A DNA stretch of 45,685 nucleotides from Bacteroidota bacterium (GTDB lineage: Bacteria > Bacteroidota > Bacteroidia > Bacteroidales > ML635J-15). The stretch covers positions 1 to 45,685 of the forward strand of contig JAKQEK010000363.1 in NCBI GenBank assembly GCA_029558535.1, written 5' to 3'. Made by a program: the position numbers and the translations under genes. How positions within the stretch are numbered: the first letter of the stretch is position 1; each line of letters begins with the position of its first letter. A model generated the notes under the pieces. That model did no database searches and had not been told where the DNA came from. It saw nothing but the letters and a program-made list of their open reading frames with translations. Positions 34,993 through 43,800 of the stretch are shown here, one piece after another.

Positions 34993-35042
34993 TGTCAAAT
35001 TGCGACAAATTGACAGAAATGAATAGCAAATATGACAGAAAT
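34993..35042. promoter_or_regulatory. Candidate operator upstream of grpE-dnaJ
   Basis: A near-palindrome at 34993-35015 (TGTCAAATTG, spacer CGA, CAAATTGACA; one mismatch per arm). Two direct copies of a word CAAAT(A)TGACAGAAAT lie at 35006-35020 and 35027-35042, about two helical turns apart. No CIRCE or HspR site is seen. Confidence 0.45.
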
Positions 35043-35701
35043 TATTGTTTTATACTATTGATTAGAGCGTTTAAATTATCAATATTCTTCTTAATCTTTT
35101 TTAATTCTTTTCGATTTTTGTATTGATCCGAAGAATTAACATTATTATATTCTAAAACTAGCAGGTTAAGTGTTTTTTCAAATTGTTCAAGCGGGTCTTT
35201 TAAAACATATCTTTCTAAAGTGCTTTCAAGAGCTTCTCCTCTAAGGTTCTTTGCTATAATAATGCCATCTTTATCAATGAGGAAGTTTGAAGGTATTCCT
35301 TTTACTCCGTATGCTTTTGCTGCAACTGAATTCCAGTACATTAAATCACTAACGTTTGTCCAGATTAAACCATCGTCAGAAATCCCCTGTACCCAGCTTT
35401 CTTTGGTTTTATCAAGAGATACTCCATAAATAGTAAATCCTTTTCCGATAGAAAAGTTTTTATTCTTATAATTTGAATATGCAGCGGCTACTGTTGGGTT
35501 TTCCTTTCTGCAAGGACCACACCATGAAGCCCAAAAATCTATGAGTACAACTTTGCCTTTTAAAGAAGATAGACTTATACTATCACCATCAGGTGTGGGC
35601 AATTTAATTTCAGGAGCATAGTCCCCAATTTCGGTTCCCGATTTTTGTCCTATTACATTAAGTGTAAAAAATAATGCAGTAATAACTAATAATGATTTCA
35701 T
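35042..35701 (-). CDS. TlpA-like thioredoxin-fold protein
   Basis: A 219-residue exported protein: signal peptide (1-19, ending NVIGQ), AhpC/TSA- or TlpA-like fold with the redox site FWASWCGPC (Cys61, Cys64), a cis-Pro loop GIPSNFLID, then a charged coiled-coil-like C-terminal tail (about 170-219). It should act as a periplasmic disulfide reductase, such as in cytochrome c maturation or general thiol repair. It lies between murA (13 bp) and grpE on the same strand. Confidence 0.88.
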   Translation of the reverse strand: MKSLLVITALFFTLNVIGQKSGTEIGDYAPEIKLPTPDGDSISLSSLKGKVVLIDFWASWCGPCRKENPTVAAAYSNYKNKNFSIGKGFTIYGVSLDKTKESWVQGISDDGLIWTNVSDLMYWNSVAAKAYGVKGIPSNFLIDKDGIIIAKNLRGEALESTLERYVLKDPLEQFEKTLNLLVLEYNNVNSSDQYKNRKELKKIKKNIDNLNALINSIKQ

Positions 35702-35714
35702 TTCAAAAAAGTAT

Positions 35715-37022
35715 TTAATTTAAACGTTCAATTCTTGCTCCCAGTTTATTTAAACGTTGATCAATATTTTCGTAACCTCTGTCAATTTGTTCAATATTAT
35801 GAATAATGCTTGTTCCTGTGGCGGACATTGCTGCAATGAGTAAAGCCATACCAGCTCTTATATCAGGAGATTGCATAGTTGTTGCTCTTAGTTTTATCGT
35901 ATTGTCAAGTCCTATGACTGTTGCACGGTGAGGATCACATAAAATAATTTGAGCTCCCATGTCAATCAGTTTGTCAACAAAAAACAAACGACTTTCGAAC
36001 ATTTTTTGATGTATTAAAACGCTTCCTTTTGCTTGTGTTGCAACAACTAAAAAGACGCTCAGCAGGTCAGGAGTTAGCCCTGGCCATATAGCATCGGCAA
36101 TTGTCATAATAGACCCGTCAATGAAACTTTCTATTTCATAATGCGATTGAGCAGGTATATATATATCATCATCTCGTAATTCGAGTTTTATTCCTAATTT
36201 TCTAAATGAGTCAGGTATTATTCCTAACATATCGTATCTGACATTCTTGATTGTTATTTCCGATCCTGTCATAGCTGCCATTCCTATAAAACTTCCTATT
36301 TCGATCATATCGGGAAGTATTGTGTGCGATGCGCCTTTTAAAATTTTTACTCCATTAATTTTAAGAAGATTAGACCCTATACCACTTATTTTAGCACCCA
36401 TGGCATTTAGCAAAAGACAAAGTTGTTGAATATATGGCTCACATGCAGCGTTGTAAATGACAGTTTCTCCCTCGGCAAAAACAGCAGCCATAATAAGGTT
36501 AGCTGTACCAGTTACTGATGCCTCCTCGAGATGCAAGTAAGTGCCGATTAGTTTCTTTGCACTAAGACTGTAAAAATTATCTTTAAAATCATAATTAAAT
36601 TCTGCCCCAAGTTTTTTAAATCCGATAAAATGCGTATCAAGGCGACGACGTCCTATTTTATCACCACCGGGTTTAGGCATGCAAACATTGCCAAATCTTG
36701 CTAGTAACGGACCTAGAATCATTATCGAGCCTCTTAATGCTGCACCATCATTACGAAATGTGTCAGACTTCAGGTAATCAAGATTTACTTTATTTGCTTT
36801 GAAAATATATGTTCCGTTTTCTAAATTGCGGACAACGACTCCTAATGATTTTAATAAGTCTATAAGTTTATTTACATCTCTGATATTTGGAATATTACTT
36901 ATAGTAACCTCTTCTTCTGTAAGTAATACGGCACATAATACCTGAAGTGCTTCGTTTTTAGCACCCTGAGGGGTTATTTCACCTTTGAGTACTGTATTTC
37001 CATCAATTTTAAATGTACTCAT
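35715..37022 (-). CDS. murA: UDP-N-acetylglucosamine 1-carboxyvinyltransferase MurA
   Basis: 435 residues from the ATG at 37022 (a TTG two codons upstream is in frame). The EPSP-synthase-like fold is clear: FKIDGNTVLKGEITPQGAKNE at the start. The active-site loop reads PKPGGDKIGRRRLDTH, so the usual Cys (Cys115 in E. coli) is Asp (Asp121 from this start). It makes the first committed step of peptidoglycan synthesis, from UDP-GlcNAc and PEP. Asp at this site is known to make MurA insensitive to fosfomycin. It is 6 bp downstream of the DUF4290 gene. Confidence 0.96.
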   Translation of the reverse strand: MSTFKIDGNTVLKGEITPQGAKNEALQVLCAVLLTEEEVTISNIPNIRDVNKLIDLLKSLGVVVRNLENGTYIFKANKVNLDYLKSDTFRNDGAALRGSIMILGPLLARFGNVCMPKPGGDKIGRRRLDTHFIGFKKLGAEFNYDFKDNFYSLSAKKLIGTYLHLEEASVTGTANLIMAAVFAEGETVIYNAACEPYIQQLCLLLNAMGAKISGIGSNLLKINGVKILKGASHTILPDMIEIGSFIGMAAMTGSEITIKNVRYDMLGIIPDSFRKLGIKLELRDDDIYIPAQSHYEIESFIDGSIMTIADAIWPGLTPDLLSVFLVVATQAKGSVLIHQKMFESRLFFVDKLIDMGAQIILCDPHRATVIGLDNTIKLRATTMQSPDIRAGMALLIAAMSATGTSIIHNIEQIDRGYENIDQRLNKLGARIERLN

Positions 37023-37028
37023 ATGCAA

Positions 37029-37637
37029 CTATTTCTTTTTGTATTTTGGTCTTTTCCCTCCTTTGTTCAAAATTTGGGGTGGTGGTGCCAAAACTTCTCT
37101 AAAGTCATTTAATTTAATGTTTTCTGGAATATCAATGCTATTTCTTACAATTATTGAAAGTTCTTTAAAAACAATTTCATCAGAAATGCTTTCTTTTTTC
37201 CAAACCATATATGACCTTTTCATATGATTTGCCATTAGCTCAATCAGTGCATTTTTCTTTTCCGGTTCTTCTATGTCATTAATTTTTTTGAGAACTTCTT
37301 CTATAAACTTGCCATAATGTCTGAATTTGAATTTGCCGTCAGAGTATGGTAATTTTTGAGGTTTTTTATTTATCAACTCTAAATCAGGTAAAGGATATGG
37401 CCAATCAATATCAAGCTTAAAGTCGGACATAATTGCTAAATGATCCCACAATTTATGTTTAAAATCTACTACGTCTCTTAGGTGAGGGTTCATATTTCCC
37501 ATAATTGCAATAACAGCATGTGCAGCTCTTGTCCTTTCTCCTTTATCTTCGATAGTACAACAGTAGTCAACCATTTTCTGTATTGTTCTGCCATACTCAG
37601 GTAATTTTAATTGAAGTCTTTGTGTATTATAATCCAT
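37029..37637 (-). CDS. DUF4290 domain-containing protein
   Basis: A 202-residue, likely cytosolic protein beginning MDYNTQRLQLKLPEYGR, followed by ERTRAAHAVIAIMGNMNPHL, the conserved DUF4290 block of Bacteroidetes. The C-terminus is short and basic (GGKRPKYKKK). Function unknown. Its place directly before murA recurs in the phylum (from memory), which hints at a link with cell-envelope growth, but this is inference. Confidence 0.85.
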   Translation of the reverse strand: MDYNTQRLQLKLPEYGRTIQKMVDYCCTIEDKGERTRAAHAVIAIMGNMNPHLRDVVDFKHKLWDHLAIMSDFKLDIDWPYPLPDLELINKKPQKLPYSDGKFKFRHYGKFIEEVLKKINDIEEPEKKNALIELMANHMKRSYMVWKKESISDEIVFKELSIIVRNSIDIPENIKLNDFREVLAPPPQILNKGGKRPKYKKK

Positions 37638-37693
37638 ATATAATTTTTTTTACAAAACTAATCTTTATTCGTTTATTTCGCAAGTTTATAGGA

Positions 37694-40021
37694 TTATAAT
37701 ATAACCAATTTTGCAAATTTCAATAAAAGGGTTTTTGTTTCACCCGAATCAAATTTAACGGTAGCCTTAGTGTCATTACCTGCTTCAGCAATAGACTCGA
37801 TTATCCCTTCGCCGAAAGAATTATGTTTTATTCTCATCCCAGACTTGTAATCTGATATATTAATTTCCGGATTTAAATTGTTTGAAGAATTTATTTTATC
37901 AATACTTACCAGTTTTTTTTGTCTTGGAGAAGTATATGGCTTTACCTCTTCTGGCTGTTTGGGTTTATTTTGATTTTTATTATTTTGGTAGTAATCAGAA
38001 TATTTTTTTCGTTCATCAGAAAAATTAGGGATTTCATTTTTTTTATGTTGCAAAGGCCAATCCAAATACTCTGAGTTTATTTCTTTTATAAAACGACTCG
38101 GTTCCATAGTTGTCATATTGCCAAATCTGAATCTGTTAACACTATAGCAAATTATCAGGTTTTTCATTGCTCTGGTAATTGCGACATAAAATAGTCGTCT
38201 TTCTTCCTCGAGCTCATGCAAAGACATTGCAGACATCGCATTAGGGAAAAGGTTTTCCTCAACACCAACAACAAAAACATTAGTAAATTCAAGACCTTTT
38301 GCCGAATGAATTGTCATCATACTTAACTTATCTGGATTTTCATCTTCTTCGCTATCCAAATCAGTAAGTATTGATATGTTTTCAAGATAATCAATTATAG
38401 AAGTTCCGTTAAATGTTTCTTGCTCTTTATTTGTTTCACAAAAGTTTTTAACTCCGTTTAATAATTCCTGAATGTTTTCGTAACGACTTACGCCTTCCGG
38501 AGTTTTATCACTAAACAAATCATGATTTATCCCTGATTTGTTTACCAGTTCTGTCATAAAATCATAAGCATTAATGTCATCGCTTTTCTCAGAAAAATAA
38601 TTTATAAGTGCTGCGAATTGGGCAATTTTCATAGTTGTCCCCGAATTAATATCCAAATTATATTTAGATGGTTCAGATATTAAATTCCAAATAGGTGTAT
38701 TTGTGTTTAGCGAATAATTTAAAATTTTATCCACAGTAGTGTTCCCGATTTTCCTTGAAGGATAATTTACAATTCTTCTAAAAGCTTCAATGTCATTATG
38801 ATTAATACTTAATCTTATATATGCAATTACATCTTTAATTTCCTTTCGTTGATAGAATGAAAGTCCGCCGAAAACTCTATATGGAATATTGAATTTACGC
38901 AAAGATTCTTCCATTATTCTTGATTGTGCATTGGTTCTATATAAAATTGCAAAATCGGAAGGTATAAAGTGGTCTTCAACTAACATTCTACTTATTGTTT
39001 CGGCAACTATTATTCCTTCCAAACCATCAGTCATTGCTTTTTCGACTTTAATTTTAGTGCCGGTGTCATTTTTTGAAAATATTGTCTTGGGAATTTGTTG
39101 AGTATTCTTTGCGATTAATGAATTGGCAGCGTTTACAATTGTTTGAGTACTTCTATAGTTTTGTTCCAGCTTATATAACTTATAATCTTGGTAATCGTTT
39201 TTGAAGTTTAGAATATTCTGTATTTTTGCTCCACGGAAAGAATATATGCTCTGTGCGTCATCTCCCACAACACATAACTTTCGTTGTACTTCGGATAGTC
39301 GTTTTATTATTAAGTATTGAGCAAAATTTGTATCTTGATATTCATCAACTAAAATATACGAAAAAAGATTTCTATATCTGTCCAAAACATCTGGATTTAC
39401 TTTAAATAGAATATTGGTATATACTAACAAATCATCAAAATCCATAACATTTGACTGTCTGCACCTTTGAGAATATTTTGTGTAAATTGTGCTGAAATGT
39501 TCTCTGTTTTCTTTTGTGTCCTCAATTATGTAATCATTATTTTGAGCATAGGCTTCTGCCGTAATCAAATTGTTTTTTGCTGCGGATATTCTTCCGCAAA
39601 CAGATTTAGGCTTATAAAAATCATCATTAAGATTCATTTCCTTAATAATAGATTTTATCAAATTCAAAGAATCAGCAGAGTCATAAATTGTAAAATTTCT
39701 GGTAAATCCAATCCTTTCCGAATCTATTCTCAGCATCCTGCCAAAAATAGAATGAAAAGTCCCCATCCAGATACTTCGCGAAGCCTCATATCCCAAAAGA
39801 TTATCAATCCTGATTTTCATTTCATCTGAGGCTTTATTCGTGAAAGTCAATGCCAGTATGCGGTTTGCCGGAATGCCATGTGATATTAAATATGCAATTT
39901 TATAGGTTAAAACACGTGTTTTTCCTGAGCCGGCACCTGCCACAACAAGTTGAGGCCCATCAATGTAGGTGACTGCCTCTCTTTGCGATTCGTTTAGTTC
40001 TTTTAAAATTCTATTATTCAC
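37694..40021 (-). CDS. UvrD/PcrA-type DNA helicase
   Basis: About 775 residues from a GTG at 40021. An in-frame TTG at 40042 overlaps a -7 element, so the shorter start is preferred. Superfamily 1A motifs: LNESQREAV (Q motif), AGAGSGKT (Walker A), DEYQDTN (motif II), GDDAQSIYSFRGA (motif III), and LEEERRLFYVAITRA (motif VI). A C-terminal Tudor-like patch (RIKHNSFGEGIIESI) is as in PcrA. It unwinds DNA 3'-5' in repair and removes RecA filaments. It is the first gene of a minus-strand run reaching uvrC. Confidence 0.95.
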   Translation of the reverse strand: MNNRILKELNESQREAVTYIDGPQLVVAGAGSGKTRVLTYKIAYLISHGIPANRILALTFTNKASDEMKIRIDNLLGYEASRSIWMGTFHSIFGRMLRIDSERIGFTRNFTIYDSADSLNLIKSIIKEMNLNDDFYKPKSVCGRISAAKNNLITAEAYAQNNDYIIEDTKENREHFSTIYTKYSQRCRQSNVMDFDDLLVYTNILFKVNPDVLDRYRNLFSYILVDEYQDTNFAQYLIIKRLSEVQRKLCVVGDDAQSIYSFRGAKIQNILNFKNDYQDYKLYKLEQNYRSTQTIVNAANSLIAKNTQQIPKTIFSKNDTGTKIKVEKAMTDGLEGIIVAETISRMLVEDHFIPSDFAILYRTNAQSRIMEESLRKFNIPYRVFGGLSFYQRKEIKDVIAYIRLSINHNDIEAFRRIVNYPSRKIGNTTVDKILNYSLNTNTPIWNLISEPSKYNLDINSGTTMKIAQFAALINYFSEKSDDINAYDFMTELVNKSGINHDLFSDKTPEGVSRYENIQELLNGVKNFCETNKEQETFNGTSIIDYLENISILTDLDSEEDENPDKLSMMTIHSAKGLEFTNVFVVGVEENLFPNAMSAMSLHELEEERRLFYVAITRAMKNLIICYSVNRFRFGNMTTMEPSRFIKEINSEYLDWPLQHKKNEIPNFSDERKKYSDYYQNNKNQNKPKQPEEVKPYTSPRQKKLVSIDKINSSNNLNPEINISDYKSGMRIKHNSFGEGIIESIAEAGNDTKATVKFDSGETKTLLLKFAKLVIL

Positions 40022-40039
40022 AAATATTGATTTGTAGGG

Positions 40040-40047
40040 CAAAAATA
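40040..40047 (-). promoter_or_regulatory. Candidate -7 element of the UvrD-type helicase gene
   Basis: TATTTTTG read on the minus strand (40047-40040). Expected start near 40033, leaving a short leader to the GTG at 40021. No TTG box is at the normal distance. Confidence 0.35.
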
Positions 40048-40372
40048 CAAATCAGGTCTTATCATTTTTGAGTTTTTTTTATTATTTATCAACGCTTGGT
40101 AATAATTGTTAAATAACAGTAAGTCAGAACATTAGCATAACAACATAAAAAATTGCAATACTTTTTTTTAAAATATTTTGAAAAAAATTGATTTGATAAA
40201 CAACGTTTTTTAATTTATTTATGTCTTATCAGCAAAATTTAGATATAATAGTTTTAAGTGTAATGTTAAATTTATGAAAAAATAAAAACAAGAATTTTAT
40301 TATTAATACAATTAATATAATACATTTGCCATAGAATAACTAAATGATAATAAACAAATAAATTATATTGTT
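40043..40372. other. AT-rich intergenic region between divergent operons
   Basis: 330 bp, no gene seen. It holds the helicase -7 element on the left edge and TACATTTG at 40321-40328, a full TAnnTTTG match, as the likely promoter of the secreted-protein operon. Nothing else is recognisable. Confidence 0.5.
40321..40328 (+). promoter_or_regulatory. Candidate -7 element of the giant secreted-protein operon
   Basis: TACATTTG. A TTG word is absent at the expected distance. The leader to the ATG at 40373 would be about 38 bases. Confidence 0.4.
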
Positions 40373-40822
40373 ATGAAAAGAACAATTTTGAAAAGCCTGA
40401 TGCTTTTGACCTTAGTTTTTGCTGTGATGTCTTTATTGCAGGCACAGTCTTTATTACAGCCGGACCCACGTCTTAAAAAAGGATATGAATCGGAATATCT
40501 GGAACTTTTAAGGCAGAATTATCCATCTACGCTGGAGATTTTAAATTTCGAGCTTGACAATGCTTGGTTTATTGCAGGACCGGAAATTGCACCTAAAGCT
40601 GAAACTATGGAATATCTGTATTACAGAGATCCGATTACTGGTGATAAAACAGATGAAAGGGTTGAAGAGACAAATGTCGAAAATATAAACATTTGTGAGT
40701 ATTATTATGATAAGAAATATGACAGTCATGTTTTTTATAAAATTGGAGATACCGGTGTAATAATCGGATTTTATTCAGTGTTAGAAATGGCAAAGAAATT
40801 TAATAGTTCAAAAAACCTATAA
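40373..40822 (+). CDS. Small secreted protein preceding the giant surface protein
   Basis: A 149-residue protein with a signal peptide (1-25, cleavage near LLQAQS). The mature part contains DPRLKKGYESEYLELLRQNYP, NFELDNAWFI and a Glu-rich C-terminal half. I do not know the family. It ends 3 bp before the start of the giant gene, so the two are almost certainly translated from one mRNA. A role as partner, chaperone or anchor of the giant protein is inferred from position only. Confidence 0.65.
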   Translation: MKRTILKSLMLLTLVFAVMSLLQAQSLLQPDPRLKKGYESEYLELLRQNYPSTLEILNFELDNAWFIAGPEIAPKAETMEYLYYRDPITGDKTDERVEETNVENINICEYYYDKKYDSHVFYKIGDTGVIIGFYSVLEMAKKFNSSKNL

Positions 40823-40825
40823 ACT

Positions 40826-43800
40826 ATGAAAACGTTACGAATATTTTTAGCTTTAGCAATATCAATATTTGCTTTTAGCTATCAGGTTTTTTCGCAGACT
40901 TATCTGCTTAATAGTAATCAAGCAATTGAAACCTGTTCTGGAACAATATACGATTCTGGAGGCTCAGGAGGGCAATACAGCAATAACGAAAACTATACTG
41001 TCATATTATGTAGTGATAATGGTTCAGTTATTCAATTACAGTTTACAGCATTCAATTTGGCCACTGGTGATATGCTCACAATATACAACGGAGCAGGGAC
41101 AACCGGTAATATTTTAGCAACCGGCACAGGAACAAGTCTGAATGGTCAAACAATCGTTGCAGATGTAAACTGTGTTGCTTTGGTTTGGACTACAAATGCA
41201 AGTGGTACTGCTACAGGTTTCGCAGCAAATATTATTTGTAGTACATTATGTCAGGGTTATACAAGTGATATTGTAGCAAATCCTTCGATTACCGATCCGG
41301 TCGAGATGTATCTTGACATTTGTCCGGGACAGGTTGTAAACTTTTCTGCCGCCAGCAATTTTTTCAATAATGGTTCAGAAGGTTATACACAGACCACTGC
41401 AAACACAACCTATCATTGGGAAATGATAAATGAGTTTAATCAATTGGTAATTGATCAGAGTGGCTTAGGTTTAACTAATATTTCATATACTTTTAATGCA
41501 TCTGCAGGTTATTCTTTAAGCCTGCGATCTGAAGACGTACAAGGTTGTTGGAATATGGGCGATGCGACATTGAGGATAAGGGTTTCGGTACCTCCAACTT
41601 TTACGGGAACGACTTTAGCCCCGACACCTATTTGTCCGGGCGAAACAGTTACGTTTACAGGTCACGTACAGACTTATCCATGGCAAATGTCTGTTGTTGA
41701 CACTCAAATTGTTGGTCAGTGTGTCGAAGACCATTATGTTGGGTTAATATGTTTTGATGTAAATACATTTGCCCCCGGACAAACTATAAATTCAGCTAAT
41801 GATTTGGCATCTGTTTGTATAAACATGGAACATTCGTATATAGGTGATTTTTATATGTACATTAGATGTCCAAACGGACAGGAAGCTATGTTGCATGAGT
41901 ATTATAATTGTAATAATGCATATTTTGGTCTGCCTAATCATTCTGATAACTGCGTACCCGGAACAGGTTGGGATTACTGTTGGTCAATGAGTGCATCACA
42001 AGCAGTTACGGCTGTTTGTTCATCAGGACAATCTGTACCGGCAGGCACTTATTTGCCATTAGGGAACTTTAACACTCTGATAGGTTGTCCAATCAATGGA
42101 GAATGGTGTATCAGGTTCTATGACAACTGGGGTGCTGATGATGGTTATATATGGACTGCCGATTTGAATTTCAGTCCTGCTATTATGCCACAGGATACCT
42201 GGGGTTACGAGAATGCTTATGATCAAGGAACAAATTCACCTGATGGTGCATGGTCAGGTCCTAATATGGTGGATGCAACCGGTTTTATAGGTACAGCAGC
42301 CCCAACTGTAAGCGGGAATATTAATTACACATTCACTGCTACAGATGATTTTGGTTGTTCTTATGATACTACGATTATGGTTGTTGTTAAACCAATTACA
42401 GATCCTTCGTGTTGTATAATGCCAGATGTAAATGCCGGTCCTGATGAGGCCGTATGCAGCAATTCATACCATTTCAATGCAACTGATTTAACTCCAGGTA
42501 ACAGTGGGGTATGGGTAGTTACAAGTGGCCCTCCCGGGGCGGCTTTTGACGATGCCGGAGACCCAAATACAACTGTAACAGTTAGTATTTATGGAACATA
42601 TACATTTACTTGGACAGAATACTATTTGGGTAATACAAATAATCTTGCTTGTTCAGATAATGATGCAGTGACAATTACATTCAACGAAACATTTGATCCA
42701 ACAATTACAGCTATTAATGATATGTGTGTTTCGGTAGCTCCATTTCAGATTTATGTTGCAGATTTTGGGACATTAACTTGTTCTCCATCTACACCAGCTC
42801 TTAATGCTACAACAGGAGTGTTTAATCCTGAGCAGGCAGGTCCTGGTGTTTATACTATTACAAACACTATTACAGGTCCTTGTGTAGGAGCAGGTTTTGA
42901 TAACGAAACATTTGAAATATTTGACGAAATTGAAGTCGTTAACTTTTCTGAGGTATGCGGACCTACCGGAAGCCCGACATTATTTACGGTTTCATGGGAT
43001 GTGCAAGGTTCAGCAGGGAGTCCATATACTGGTTATTTGGTAAACGGAGTTTCGCAGGGTAACGCACATTATACGACTGACATTGTTTCTCCAGGAAGTT
43101 ATAATTATACCATTACTGATCCAAATGGTTGCAGCAATACTACAATAAGTGGATTTCGTGATTGTGGATGTCCATTGTATGCAGGAACTATGGGCTCATT
43201 ACAGACAGTTATTTTATGTCAGGATGAGTGCACAGTACCTGATGTAACTCACAATGGCGATCAAGAAACCGATGGAGGTGCTGGAGTATTTGAATTTATG
43301 ATTCATACGGGAAATAATATTCCTTTGGCATATAGTTCAACACCAAATTTCTGTTTTAACAATGTTCCCGGAGCAACTTACAATACTATTTATTATGTGT
43401 CTGCAATATGTGGATTGCCAAGTGGAGGCCACGCAACATTAAGCGGATGTTTCTCTATAGCAGCTGGGACTCCGGTTATGTGGCAACAAAACCCGATTTC
43501 TTCTGCAGGTGCCAACCGAGATACATGTGGTTTAGTAATCCAGTTGAATGGAAATACTCCTACATCTGGCATGTATGGATATTGGTCTTCGGATTGTGAA
43601 TTTTTTGCTGTTGGAGGGACTTCTCATACTCAACCCAATGCAATAGTTATGTCAACACAATTTAACACATGTACATTTACTTGGAATGTAGTCAATGGTC
43701 AATGCGTTGCTAGTGATGACGTTGTTATAGGATTTTTAGATACTCCAAACCCATATGCAGGTGATGACATGACTGTTTGTGGAAATACTACAACAATGAA

